Source: Paeniglutamicibacter sp. Y32M11
GTDB lineage: Bacteria; Actinomycetota; Actinomycetes; Actinomycetales; Micrococcaceae
Direction of reading: 5' to 3'
Assembly: GCF_019285735.1 (NCBI RefSeq)
Contig: NZ_CP079107.1
Location: 3,782,001 to 3,846,000 of the forward strand
Length of the DNA stretch: 64,000 nt
Of the stretch, positions 25,732 to 34,297 are shown one piece after another. The notes beneath the pieces are model-generated. The model worked only from the letters and a program-made list of their open reading frames with translations. It searched no databases and was not told where the DNA came from. The position numbers were made by a program, and so were the translations under genes. Position 1 is the first letter of the stretch. Each line of letters begins with the position of its first letter.

Positions 25732-26931
25732 TTAGTACTGCCGGCCGGCCGGGAAGGCGTGGCGGCGTCCTGTAACCACGACGAGGAGAGCGGGCAGAAG
25801 CAGCACCAGGGTGGCCCAGGGCAGTGCCTTCGAACCGAGGCCGGCGAGGGTGAGACCGCCGAGGATGCCTCCGGCGGCGATGCCGAGGTTCCATCCGGTG
25901 ACGAGGACCGATTGTGCGGTGTCGACGGCGAATCCGGCAGCATTGGTCAGGGCGGTCTGCTGGAGGCTCCCGGATGCTCCAAAGGCGATGCCCCATGCAA
26001 CGACCGAAGCGAACACGAGTAGTGGTGTTTCGGAGAGCAGACCGAGGGTGAGCATGCTGGCCGCGAACAGGACCACGCTGCTGAGCATGAGGCGTCGAAG
26101 GTGACGGTCGATCAGGATTCCGGTGCCCCAGAGCCCGAGCAGGGCGGAGGTGCCGAAGACCAACAGGACCCCGCCGACGCTTCCTGCCATCCCCAGCGGA
26201 GACAGGAACGCAGCGATGTAGGTGTACAGCAGGATATGGGCCGTCACATACAGGACCGAGGTGATGATGATCGGGGCAATGCCCGGCAGGGCAAGTGTTT
26301 TGAGCACAGAGCTGCGTGCGTGCTTTTCCTGGCCCGGGAAGTCCGGGACTATTGCCAGAACCCAGAGGAGGACCGCGGCGCTGAGTACAGCCATCACCAC
26401 GAAGGTCAGACGCCAACCGATCAGGTTCGAAAGCAGGGCTCCCGCCGGGGTTCCCACGGCTAGGGCTATGGGCGTCCCCGCTAGCGCGATCGTCACTCCC
26501 CTGCCCCGTTGTTCCGGGCTCACCAGGCGGCTGGCGTAGCCGGCGAGGATTCCCCACAGAACTCCGGCGAAGATGCCGGTGACGAAGCGAATTCCCAGGG
26601 TGAGCGCGTAGTGCGGCGAGACTGCCACGAGTAGGCTGCTGATGAGATATCCGGTGAGGGCCAGCACGAGTAGGCGCCGACGGGGCCACCCCATCGTGGC
26701 ACTGATGATTGGGATGGCTCCGGCGATCGAACCGATGGCGTAGAGCGTTATCGTCTGCCCCGCGGCAGCTTCAGATACGCCCAGGTCCGCGCCGAGGGCG
26801 GGCAGGATGCCGGCGGGAAGTGTTTCCAGCATTGCGGTGAGGAATCCGGCGGCGGCCAGAGCCAGCAAACTACCGATTGGAAGCTTGGTTGAAGACCGTG
26901 CAGACGCGGTCTCGATTTTCGATGAGGTCAT
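25732..26931 (-). CDS. MFS transporter, DHA1/AraJ-like efflux type
   Basis: About 399 residues form 12 predicted helices, with the MFS loop-2/3 motif replaced by GWPRRRLLVLA and motif C-like GTPIALAVGTPAGALL, as in AraJ and chloramphenicol/arabinose efflux relatives. I chose the ATG at 26931; an in-frame TTG at 26946 lacks a ribosome binding site. It lies just downstream of the MerR gene, behind its own MerR-type dyad at 26945-26970. Export of a drug or sugar is likely but not specific. Confidence 0.9.
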   Translation of the reverse strand: MTSSKIETASARSSTKLPIGSLLALAAAGFLTAMLETLPAGILPALGADLGVSEAAAGQTITLYAIGSIAGAIPIISATMGWPRRRLLVLALTGYLISSLLVAVSPHYALTLGIRFVTGIFAGVLWGILAGYASRLVSPEQRGRGVTIALAGTPIALAVGTPAGALLSNLIGWRLTFVVMAVLSAAVLLWVLAIVPDFPGQEKHARSSVLKTLALPGIAPIIITSVLYVTAHILLYTYIAAFLSPLGMAGSVGGVLLVFGTSALLGLWGTGILIDRHLRRLMLSSVVLFAASMLTLGLLSETPLLVFASVVAWGIAFGASGSLQQTALTNAAGFAVDTAQSVLVTGWNLGIAAGGILGGLTLAGLGSKALPWATLVLLLPALLVVVTGRRHAFPAGRQY

Positions 26932-26944
26932 GGAACCATCGTGC

Positions 26945-26970
26945 AACCCTCACACCAATGGAAAGGTCAA
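26945..26970 (-). promoter_or_regulatory. MerR-type promoter/operator of the MFS gene
   Basis: Read on the minus strand, TTGACC (26970-26965) is followed by a dyad ACCTTTCC...GAGGGT in a long 19-20 base spacer. The layout matches the second copy at 27410-27441. The -10 part is poor, so activity would depend on an activator. Confidence 0.6.
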
Positions 26971-26995
26971 GTCCGTTCGCGCGAATGTGATGCGG

Positions 26996-27385
26996 TCAAC
27001 TTGCGACTTTCTCGCCGGGGGCCTCCATGGCCGAGTCCATGGCCTGGATATAGCGGCTGATGGAATCACGGTTTTGGACAAGAAGATCGATCTTCTGCGT
27101 CATTCGGTCACGCTCCTGAAGCAGGATCACCCGCAGTTCCGGATCCGGGTCGGTCACCACGATGGTTTGCGGCCGGTCCAAACACGGGAGGATGCTTCCG
27201 ATGATCCGCGTGGGTATGCCCGCCTCGATCAGGCCGCGGATCTTGCCCACGCGGTCAACCAGATACTCGTCGTATGACCGGTAGCCATTCTCCAGCCGAC
27301 GCGGCGTCACCAGGCCCTGCTCCTCGTAGTACCGCAACATCCGAGCCGGAACTCCGGATCGTTCGGACAGTTCACCAATGCGCAT
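26996..27385 (-). CDS. MerR family transcriptional regulator
   Basis: This 129-residue regulator starts with MRIGELSERSGVPARMLRYYEEQGLV, the MerR winged helix, followed by a long dimerisation helix (residues about 80-115). GGAGG lies at correct spacing before ATG 27385; the upstream in-frame start at 27403 lacks this. No conserved metal-binding cysteine pair is seen, which points to organic or redox ligands rather than metals. MerR proteins activate promoters with over-long spacers, and two such promoters flank this gene. Confidence 0.92.
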   Translation of the reverse strand: MRIGELSERSGVPARMLRYYEEQGLVTPRRLENGYRSYDEYLVDRVGKIRGLIEAGIPTRIIGSILPCLDRPQTIVVTDPDPELRVILLQERDRMTQKIDLLVQNRDSISRYIQAMDSAMEAPGEKVAS

Positions 27386-27409
27386 AAGGCCCTCCTTCAT
27401 CACGACGAT

Positions 27410-27441
27410 TTGACCTTAACACTAATGGAAGGGTTCATAAT
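27410..27441 (+). promoter_or_regulatory. MerR-type promoter/operator of the F420-reductase-like gene
   Basis: TTGACC at 27410-27415 and CATAAT at 27436-27441 are 20 bases apart, the over-long spacing typical of MerR-activated promoters. The spacer carries the dyad ACCTT...AAGGGT shared with the site at 26945-26970. Confidence 0.7.
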
Positions 27442-27474
27442 GAAGCCAACCACAAACCCCATGAAAGGAACCAC

Positions 27475-28218
27475 ATGAAAATCGGAATCATCGGTGCGGG
27501 ATCCATCGGCGCGACCCTGACCCGCAAGCTCAGCAGCGCAGGACACGAGGTCAAGGTCGCCAATTCCCGCGGCCCGGAGACCATCAGCCCAGAACTTCTG
27601 GTTGTGGGAGCCACGGCGGTAACGGCCAGCGAGGTCGTCACCGACATCGATGCGCTCATCATCTCCGTTCCGCTCAGCAGCATCCCCGCGCTCAAACCTC
27701 TGGTCGCGAATCTTCCCACGGATGCAACCATCCTTGATACCTCGAACTACTACCCCATGCGCGATGGACAGGTGCCGGCCCTCGACCAGGGGCAGGTCGA
27801 AAGCGTCTGGGTCACCGAACAGCTCGGACGTCCCGTAGCCAAGGCCTGGAACGCCATCCTTGCGGGGTCTTTCGAGACCAAGGGCCAGGCCGCCGGAGAT
27901 CCCGGTCGTCTCGCAATTCCCGTCGCCGCGGACCGCGAGACAGACAAGACCGTGGCCATGAGCTTGGTTGAAGACACCGGCTTCGATGCCGTCGATTCCG
28001 GCTCCTTGGCCGATTCATGGCGTCAGCAGCCCGGTGCCCCGACGTACTGCACCGATCTCACGCGCCAGGAAATTCCCGAGGCCCTTGCAAGTGCCAAGAA
28101 GGAACGGATCCCGCAGCGCAGGGATCTGGCAATGACCATGGTGATGGAGAAGATCGAGGGCGGCGTAGCACTCGTAAACGACGACATGGTCGAACTCAAC
28201 CGATCCACCTACAACTAA
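27475..28218 (+). CDS. NADPH-dependent F420 reductase-like / NAD(P)-binding oxidoreductase
   Basis: The 247-residue protein begins with the Rossmann motif GIIGAGSIGATL and NADP-discriminating ANSRGPET, as in F420H2:NADP+ oxidoreductase-like proteins and YqkB/FNO relatives, and contains DTSNYYPMRDGQ. Many such actinobacterial proteins are poorly characterised reductases induced by reactive compounds. Its promoter is of the MerR type, and AAAGGA precedes the ATG, so it belongs to a small regulon with the MFS exporter. Confidence 0.85.
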   Translation: MKIGIIGAGSIGATLTRKLSSAGHEVKVANSRGPETISPELLVVGATAVTASEVVTDIDALIISVPLSSIPALKPLVANLPTDATILDTSNYYPMRDGQVPALDQGQVESVWVTEQLGRPVAKAWNAILAGSFETKGQAAGDPGRLAIPVAADRETDKTVAMSLVEDTGFDAVDSGSLADSWRQQPGAPTYCTDLTRQEIPEALASAKKERIPQRRDLAMTMVMEKIEGGVALVNDDMVELNRSTYN

Positions 28219-28509
28219 CGAAAATCACGGTCTTCCGCGGTAAAGCCGCGGAATGCACTAGATGAGGGATCGGCCCGGGACGCGCTGGGACCGATCCTAT
28301 TGGCGTCATACTTGGCCGACAACGCGACACCGGCAGCGAATCTAGCTGCATCCGTCCTGGAAGAGAATTGGTTCCCAGATTCTGAACCGCGGCTTCTTCG
28401 GTGGGACAGCAAAGGCCCCAGAGTTGGCCATGGTCGGTTCGGATTCTTGGTCTCGGCGACGTCCGGGCGGAGCCGCGTGTGCCCCTTCAAGCCGAACGTC
28501 CATACCGAC
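28219..28509. other. Intergenic stretch with a small hairpin; no gene recognised
   Basis: Perfect 8-base arms at 28233-28240 and 28246-28253 (TTCCGCGG/CCGCGGAA) follow the reductase stop and may act as a weak terminator without a T tract. The rest has an open stretch on the plus strand (from about 28255) with Ala/Leu-rich translation but no ribosome binding site; it may be gene debris. Confidence 0.4.
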
Positions 28510-29436
28510 TTAGACGAGCATCTCGCTGAGCTCATGCAGGGTGGGCGGGTTAGCCCCATGACGACGCACCGTGGTGGCTGCGGCCGCAGACGCCGCGCGA
28601 CCCAGGGTTGCCAGTGCCTCGTTGGTAAGTTCTCTCGTCCCGCGGTCAAGCAGCCCATGAATCAGCGCGGCCATGTAGGAATCCCCCGCACCGATGGTGT
28701 CGGCAACCACTGAGCTAACCGCTGGAACATGTAGTTCGGTGGCGGTGGTGGCCAGAAGTGACCCCTGCGCGCCCATAGTCACCACCACCAGCTCGGCTCC
28801 GAGTCGCAGAATTCGTCCGGCAACACCCTGCGCATCCAACGTTGGGTACAACCACGCGGCGTCCTCATCACTGAGCTTGACCACGTCCGTCAGCGGCACG
28901 AGGTCCTCGAAGATGGAGCGAGCCTCGGCCTGCGAACCCAAAAGTGCCGGCCTGATATTCGGATCGTACGTCACGACACATTGGCCATTCGCCTGCTGCA
29001 AAAGGGTTCGTACCGTTGTGGCTCCGGGAGCCAAGAAGGTAGCTATCGATCCGGTATGGATCAGCTTTGGCAGAGTTTGGAGCGCCGTTGGCTCCAATGT
29101 CCAGTGGACGTCAAACTCATAACTCGCCGACCCGTCGGCTGCCAGCGATGCCACGGCCGAGGACGTCTTTCCCGGCGTCTTGGAACCACTGAGGAGCCCG
29201 ACGCCGACGCCGCCCAGGTGGTTTTCGATGGCCAGGCCGCGCTCATCGTCCCCAATGCTGGTCAACAACGCCGTATTAACACCGAGCCTGCCCAGCCCAT
29301 AGGCAACATTCATCGGTGATCCGCCCGGATGCCCCACCGTTCCCGTGGGCGAAGCAACAATATCGGTCAGTGCTTCGCCGATCACGATCACCTCTGGAAT
29401 CGAGGCGGAAGGATCAATGGATGGAAGCTTGGACAT
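28510..29436 (-). CDS. PfkB family carbohydrate kinase, probable fructokinase
   Basis: The 308-residue ribokinase-family protein has PGGSPMNVAYGLGRLG near the N-terminus and the signature DTIGAGDSYMAALIHGLL with the catalytic Asp in GAGD. It is the last gene of the ABC sugar-importer operon, 88 bases after the ATPase, and the operon shares operators with a levanase, so fructose to fructose 6-phosphate is the most likely reaction. It is the usual size for fructokinases. Confidence 0.9.
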   Translation of the reverse strand: MSKLPSIDPSASIPEVIVIGEALTDIVASPTGTVGHPGGSPMNVAYGLGRLGVNTALLTSIGDDERGLAIENHLGGVGVGLLSGSKTPGKTSSAVASLAADGSASYEFDVHWTLEPTALQTLPKLIHTGSIATFLAPGATTVRTLLQQANGQCVVTYDPNIRPALLGSQAEARSIFEDLVPLTDVVKLSDEDAAWLYPTLDAQGVAGRILRLGAELVVVTMGAQGSLLATTATELHVPAVSSVVADTIGAGDSYMAALIHGLLDRGTRELTNEALATLGRAASAAAATTVRRHGANPPTLHELSEMLV

Positions 29437-29524
29437 GAGGAGGGGCCTTTCACGGGTCCGTCCGCGGGCCTACTACTGGCCCGCGGACGGTATCTGTCGG
29501 ATGTTGGTGCTGCCGATGCCGCGT

Positions 29525-30319
29525 TTAGGCGGTGGCAGCACCGGTCATGATTGCCACGGCGTCGGTCATGCTGTGTGACTGCGGCGTGATGGTGGCGGCG
29601 CACTTGCCGAGGCGCTGAATATGGATCCTGTCGGCGACATCAAACACGTGGGGCATGTTGTGGCTGATCAGGATCACGGGCAGGCCGCGATCACGTAGAT
29701 CCCTGACAAGTTGCAGCACCTGATTGGATTCCCGCACGCCCAGCGCCGCCGTCGGTTCATCCAGAACCACGACCTTGGAGCCAAAGGCTGCCGCGCGGGC
29801 CACGGCAACGGCCTGGCGCTGTCCGCCCGAAAGATTCTCTACCGGGACCGTGACATCCTGCAGCGTGGAGATGCCCAGCGTGGTTAGTTCCTGCTTGGCC
29901 TTGCGTCGCATTCCCTTGGTGTCCAGCACGCGGAAGTACTTTCCCAGCGGACCGGCAAGCCGTTCTTCTCGTCCCAAAAATAGGTTGGAGGCCACGTCGA
30001 GTGCCGGTGAGACGGCCAAGTTTTGGTACACGGTTTCGATCCCGTGGGCACGGGCATCTTGCGGGCGTTTGAAGCTGACGAGTTGTCCCGAGACTTTCAG
30101 TTCTCCCGAGTCGGGAATCTCGGCGCCGGTCAGGCATTTGATCAGCGTGGATTTTCCCGCGCCGTTATCACCAATGATGGCCAAGACTTCGCCGGGGTAC
30201 AGATCAAGGCTCACGCCATCCAGGCCCACGACGCGACCAAAGGTCTTGACGAGGTTTCGGGCTTGCATGATGGGTTGGCGGGTTTCGGTGTGAGCGCTCT
30301 GGTATTGGGTCTCGGTCAT
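29525..30319 (-). CDS. Sugar ABC transporter ATP-binding protein (FrcA type)
   Basis: A single-domain ABC ATPase of 264 residues: Walker A GDNGAGKST, signature LSGGQRQAVAVARA, Walker B VVVLDEPTAALG. One-domain ATPases of this kind occur in fructose importers (FrcA), unlike the double-domain RbsA/MglA. I chose ATG 30319 because it overlaps the permease stop by 4 bases; the frame is open slightly further. It powers the FrcBC-like importer. Confidence 0.92.
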   Translation of the reverse strand: MTETQYQSAHTETRQPIMQARNLVKTFGRVVGLDGVSLDLYPGEVLAIIGDNGAGKSTLIKCLTGAEIPDSGELKVSGQLVSFKRPQDARAHGIETVYQNLAVSPALDVASNLFLGREERLAGPLGKYFRVLDTKGMRRKAKQELTTLGISTLQDVTVPVENLSGGQRQAVAVARAAAFGSKVVVLDEPTAALGVRESNQVLQLVRDLRDRGLPVILISHNMPHVFDVADRIHIQRLGKCAATITPQSHSMTDAVAIMTGAATA

Positions 30320-31362
30320 GATTTGGCCTTTCGAATCCACTGGTCGATGGACACAGCGAGGATGATAAGAACGCCTACCGCAAGGGTCTGGTAAAGCACG
30401 TCCAGACCGGCCAGCGACAGGCCGTTGCGGAATACGCCAACGATCAGCGCACCCAGCAGGGTGCCCCAGACGGATCCGCGGCCACCAAAGAGGCTGGTTC
30501 CGCCGATCACCACGGCGGTGATCGAGTCCAGGTTCAGGTCAACACCGCCGTTGGGGCTGGCCGCATTGGTTCGACCGATCTGAATCCAGGCTCCGACCGC
30601 CAGTACGGCGCCGGCTGCCAGGTAGACGCTCATGAGCACCTTGCTAACGGCGATGCCGGCCAGCCGTGCCGCTTCCTTATCGTCACCCACGGCATAAACG
30701 TGGCGACCCCAGGCGGTCTTGCCAAGAATGAAGGCGATCAAAACGTAGAGCAGAATCATCACGACCACGCCGACGGAAATTCGTACCGGACCCACGGGGA
30801 AGGTCGTGCCAGCCCAGGTCAGCAGGCCCGGCATTGAGGTACCGCGCACCGTTGCTCCGTTGGAGTAGAGCAACGTGAGTGCAATGAAGATGTTCAGCGT
30901 GCCCAGGGTGACGATGAAGGGGGGAAGCTTCAGTCGGGTCACCAACAGCCCGTTCAGGGCTCCAGTCGCGAGTCCAACCAGCAGCCCCACCAGCAACGCA
31001 ACAGCCGCGGGAAGCCCGTTGTTGACCGCGAGTTGGGCCATCACCATCGAGGAGAGGATCATGATCGCGCCCACGGACAGGTCGATGCCCGCGGTGAGAA
31101 TAATGAGCGTCTGCGCAATGGCCAGGGTGCCAACCACCGAGACTTGCTGGGTAATCAGCGAGAGGTTTTCCACTCGGAGGAACCTGTCATTAAGGAGACC
31201 AAAAACGATCACCGCAATGAGCAGTACCAGGGCGGGGCTGACGGCTGGATAACGGTGCAATACATTGCGTACCCGGTTAAGTGGGGTCTGGCGGTCAAGG
31301 AATTCCTCTGCCAGATCGGCTTGCCCTGTGGTGGGCGGGCCGGCGGTCTGTTGCTGAGTCAC
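30316..31362 (-). CDS. Sugar ABC transporter permease (FrcC/RbsC type)
   Basis: The 348-residue membrane protein belongs to the branched permease family of ribose/fructose importers: LTAGIDLSVGAIMILSSM, GLLVTRLKLPPFIVTLGT and a C-terminal GGTSLFGGRGSVWGTLLGAL. About ten helices are predicted. It sits between the binding protein and the ATPase in a leftward operon. Confidence 0.93.
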   Translation of the reverse strand: MTQQQTAGPPTTGQADLAEEFLDRQTPLNRVRNVLHRYPAVSPALVLLIAVIVFGLLNDRFLRVENLSLITQQVSVVGTLAIAQTLIILTAGIDLSVGAIMILSSMVMAQLAVNNGLPAAVALLVGLLVGLATGALNGLLVTRLKLPPFIVTLGTLNIFIALTLLYSNGATVRGTSMPGLLTWAGTTFPVGPVRISVGVVVMILLYVLIAFILGKTAWGRHVYAVGDDKEAARLAGIAVSKVLMSVYLAAGAVLAVGAWIQIGRTNAASPNGGVDLNLDSITAVVIGGTSLFGGRGSVWGTLLGALIVGVFRNGLSLAGLDVLYQTLAVGVLIILAVSIDQWIRKAKS

Positions 31363-31427
31363 GATGGATCCTGATCTTCGAAGATGGTTGCTAGCGCGCA
31401 GCTAGCATGGGAAGCGGAGCGGGAGAG

Positions 31428-32546
31428 TTATTTTCCCCAGCAGATATCTGCGGCCGCGGTGGTAGTGATGCTCTTGATGCCGTCGGCCGGCTTGTCGGTG
31501 ACAAGTTCAACACCGGTGTTGTAGAAGTCCAGGCCCTCGGAATTGGCAGGCTTTTTGCCCGTGGTCGCCAATTCAACAATTGCCTCAACACCGAGTTCGG
31601 CCATCTTCACCGGGTACTGCTGGGCGGTGGCGCCAATGACGCCGTCCTTGACGTTGTTGACGCCGGTGCAGCCGCCGTCAACCGATACGACCAGAACGTC
31701 CTTGTCTTTTCCTGCCGACTTCAGGGCCTCGAAGGCTCCAGCCGCAGCAGGTTCATTGATGGTGTACACCACGTTGATGTCCGGGTTGATGGACAACAGG
31801 GTTTCCATGGCCGTTCGGCCGCCGTCTTCGGCACCCTGAGATGCCTGGTTGCCGACGATTTCGTAGTCTCCGCCCTGACCACCGCTGTATTTACCGGTCT
31901 TGGCCTCATCGCCATTCTTTTTGGCGTCGGCGGTGTCGACTCCAAGTCCCGTAAGGAATCCTTGGTCGCGGTTGTAGTCCACGGAGACGATCTTGTCATC
32001 GAAGAGGTCAACCATGGCGATCGTTGCCTTTTGGCCCTTCAGCTGCGCCGCAGTCCACTTGCCGATGAGCTCGCCGGCGGCGAAGTTGTCGGTGGCAAAG
32101 GTGATGTCGGCGGCGTCCGCCGGATCCGGAGGAGTGTCCAGTGCGATCACAAAGAGTCCGGCGTCCTTGGCCTTCTTCAACGCATCAACAACCGATGGGC
32201 CGTTGGGGGTGATCAGGATTCCCTTGTCACCCTTGGAGATGGCGTTCTCGATGGCTTGAATTTGGGTTTCTTCGTCCCCATCGGCCTTTCCTGCGGCAAG
32301 CGTCAGATCTACGTTGCCGGTATCCGCAGCCTTCTTGGCTCCGTCCTGCATGGAAACGAAGAAGGGGTTGGTGGTGGTCTTGACGATCAACGAAACCCCC
32401 ACTTTTTCTCCCGAAGCGCCGTCGCTGGCACCCGCGGCGTCGGACGTTGAGCCACAGGCCGAGAGGCTCAACGCTGCGAAGGTCATAGCTGCGCCTGCGG
32501 CTAGAACTCGTGTGGACTTTGAAAAAGGGGCTTTGGAACTCAACAT
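31428..32546 (-). CDS. Sugar ABC transporter substrate-binding lipoprotein (FrcB type)
   Basis: The 372-residue protein starts at ATG 32546, preceded by AGGAG with 6 bases spacing; the longer frame has no ribosome binding site. It has a signal peptide with lipobox LSAC and then the periplasmic binding-protein-1 fold of ribose/fructose binding proteins (VGVSLIVKTTTNPFFVSM, IALDTPPDP, INEPAAAGAFEAL). It delivers a monosaccharide, most likely fructose released by the levanase, to the permease. Confidence 0.93.
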   Translation of the reverse strand: MLSSKAPFSKSTRVLAAGAAMTFAALSLSACGSTSDAAGASDGASGEKVGVSLIVKTTTNPFFVSMQDGAKKAADTGNVDLTLAAGKADGDEETQIQAIENAISKGDKGILITPNGPSVVDALKKAKDAGLFVIALDTPPDPADAADITFATDNFAAGELIGKWTAAQLKGQKATIAMVDLFDDKIVSVDYNRDQGFLTGLGVDTADAKKNGDEAKTGKYSGGQGGDYEIVGNQASQGAEDGGRTAMETLLSINPDINVVYTINEPAAAGAFEALKSAGKDKDVLVVSVDGGCTGVNNVKDGVIGATAQQYPVKMAELGVEAIVELATTGKKPANSEGLDFYNTGVELVTDKPADGIKSITTTAAADICWGK

Positions 32547-32580
32547 TCGATCTCCTGATGTTTGCGGCCGGACTGGCCTC

Positions 32581-32592
32581 GACAACGATGTC
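32581..32592. promoter_or_regulatory. LacI operator O1, between importer operon and lacI-type gene
   Basis: GACAACGATGTC has GACA/TGTC arms; the same 12-mer occurs at 32660 and a perfectly palindromic version at 34247. The site lies 35 bases upstream of the binding-protein start, in position to control the leftward operon. Confidence 0.75.
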
Positions 32593-32657
32593 AGGTACGA
32601 TGTAAGCAGGATCACATCCACAATGTCAATAGGGTTCAAACTGAAGGAGCGATTTCT

Positions 32658-33710
32658 TTGACAACGATGTCTAATCGTTACCAGCCACCGCTATCCCCGA
32701 ATCGGCCGACCATGCGTCACGTGGCAACGCTTGCCGGCGTCGGGATCAAAACGGTGTCACGGGTGATGAATGAGGAGGCGGGCGTATCGGAGGCAACCCG
32801 CACCAAAGTATTAGAAGCCTCCCGCCAACTGAACTACCAGTTGGATGTCACGGCCGGGTCCCTGCGTCGCGCCGGACGACGAACTCTCTCCGTCGGATTG
32901 CTCCTTCCGAGCGTTTCCAACCCGTTCAGCGGTGAGATCAACAGGGCGCTCGAAGATGCACTCAGCGCTCGGGGTATCGCCGTTTTTGCTGCCAGCCTGG
33001 ATGATGACCCCCAGCGCGAGCAGTCCATCATTGCGGCATTTCTCGGCCGTCGCGTCGACGGGTTGGTGCTGACGCCCATAGCCAAAAACCAGTCGTACAC
33101 AATCCCCGAGCACTCCCGAGATCTGCCCATGGTCTTCATTGACCGCGAGCCAGTAGGTGTGGATGCCGATGCGGTGGTCACCGACAACGCCATTGGCGCC
33201 GCAAAGGCCGCCGCCCACCTGTTAGCCCACGGTCACACCAAAATCGCATATCTTGGCGACCGGACCGATATCCAAACGGCCCGGGAACGTAAACGAGGGT
33301 TCCTCGAAGAAATCGGCCGAGCTGGAATTCCTTCCTCCTCGGTGCCCATCCGTGAAAACCTGCACGACGAGGAAACGGCCAGGCAGGCAGCAATTGAGCT
33401 CCTGACCTCAGAAAACCCTCCCACCGCGATCTTCTCCAGTCAGAACCTCGTGACGTTCGGAACGATGCGCGCACTGAAGGAACTGGGCAAAAACCGGGAG
33501 GTAGCACTGGTCGGATTCGATGATTTCACCCTCGCCGACATGATGGATCCCGGCGTGACGGTCATTGCCCAACACCCCGATCGCATCGGCATCCGCACGG
33601 CCGAACGACTGCTGGCACGGATAGATGGTGATCAGGAACCACCGCGCACTTATGTCATCCCCTCCGAGCTAATTCAACGCGGATCCGGCGAAATCCGCCC
33701 TCCGGCCTAG
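32658..33710 (+). CDS. LacI family transcriptional regulator of the fructan/fructose regulon
   Basis: The protein of about 350 residues has the LacI helix-turn-helix (MRHVATLAGVGIKTVSRVMN) after a short tail, then a sugar-binding core (VGLLLPSVSNPFSGEI, VGFDDFTLADMMDPGVTVI). I prefer TTG 32658, with GAAGGAG 8 bases upstream, over ATG 32667. The operator copy at 32660-32671 covers the start codons, which implies autorepression. It is divergent from the importer and upstream of the levanase; release by fructose or its phosphate is expected. Confidence 0.92.
   Translation: MTTMSNRYQPPLSPNRPTMRHVATLAGVGIKTVSRVMNEEAGVSEATRTKVLEASRQLNYQLDVTAGSLRRAGRRTLSVGLLLPSVSNPFSGEINRALEDALSARGIAVFAASLDDDPQREQSIIAAFLGRRVDGLVLTPIAKNQSYTIPEHSRDLPMVFIDREPVGVDADAVVTDNAIGAAKAAAHLLAHGHTKIAYLGDRTDIQTARERKRGFLEEIGRAGIPSSSVPIRENLHDEETARQAAIELLTSENPPTAIFSSQNLVTFGTMRALKELGKNREVALVGFDDFTLADMMDPGVTVIAQHPDRIGIRTAERLLARIDGDQEPPRTYVIPSELIQRGSGEIRPPA
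32660..32671. promoter_or_regulatory. LacI operator O2, overlapping the regulator's start codons
   Basis: GACAACGATGTC, identical to O1, spans the ATG at 32667 and follows the TTG start at 32658. Binding here would block transcription or initiation of the regulator itself. Confidence 0.7.
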
Positions 33711-33758
33711 CCCAAAAACCCTCCATTAATCTCACCTTCGTACCTCGAAAGGACCACC

Positions 33759-34052
33759 ATGACCAAGACGTTATTTGCCGAGTTCACCGTCAAGGAAGGC
33801 AGCGAAACCCGCGTTGCCGAGATGATGCTCGAATTAACCCAACTCGTGCGGCAAGAACCCGGGAACGAGCTGTTCCTGCCGTATCTGCGTGAGGAACAAC
33901 CCCGCAAATACTTCGTCTTCGAGGTCTATCGGGATGACGCCGCCTTCCAAGAACACATCACAGCCGCATATGGCGCGCGATTTAACAAAGAACTGGCCCT
34001 GCATATCGAAGAGTCAGCCTCACAACTCACCTGGCTGACGCCGCTGCAGTAA
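33759..34052 (+). CDS. Antibiotic biosynthesis monooxygenase (ABM) domain protein
   Basis: This 97-residue protein has the compact ABM ferredoxin-like fold signature: FTVKEGSETRVAEMM, EPGNELFLPYL, FVFEVYRDDAAFQEHITA. Relatives are quinol monooxygenases (YgiN), LsrG-like isomerases and haem oxygenases. GAAAGGA lies before the ATG. It follows the LacI gene by 48 bases and ends at a strong hairpin. Its role in fructan use is unknown; LsrG-type sugar-phosphate handling is one option. Confidence 0.88.
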   Translation: MTKTLFAEFTVKEGSETRVAEMMLELTQLVRQEPGNELFLPYLREEQPRKYFVFEVYRDDAAFQEHITAAYGARFNKELALHIEESASQLTWLTPLQ

Positions 34053-34109
34053 TTGCTCCCCACGCTCGCGCCGAGACGTCTGAGTCTTCTCCAACATTGA
34101 ATTTTATGA

Positions 34110-34146
34110 CTCCTGACCCCGCCCCAAACTGGTGCGGGGTCAGGAG
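34110..34146 (+). terminator. Hairpin after the ABM gene
   Basis: Perfect 13-base arms at 34110-34122 and 34134-34146 (CTCCTGACCCCGC and its complement) enclose an 11-base loop. No T tract follows on the plus strand; an AT-rich tract flanks the other side. Confidence 0.7.
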
Positions 34147-34202
34147 AATGCGCCGCTGGCGAAGTGGAAATATCCCCGGCACAATTCGTCCCTTTAAAGC
34201 CA

Positions 34203-34258
34203 TTGACTTGTCCGACGGACATCTCCTAGAGTCCTACGCACTGACTGACAACGTTGTC
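34203..34258 (+). promoter_or_regulatory. Levanase promoter with LacI operator O3
   Basis: TTGACT at 34203-34208 and TAGAGT at 34227-34232 (18-base spacing) form a plausible promoter. The perfectly palindromic GACAACGTTGTC at 34247-34258 lies just downstream, where repressor binding would block elongation. It matches O1 and O2 except for one central base. Confidence 0.72.
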
Positions 34259-34297
34259 TATTTATCTGACACACGCGATGAAGGGTGAGAGCGAAAA

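Noticed and set aside
28255-28713. Plus-strand open frame overlapping the fructokinase gene
   Set aside because: It runs antisense into a clearly real PfkB gene and has no ribosome binding site or recognisable domain.
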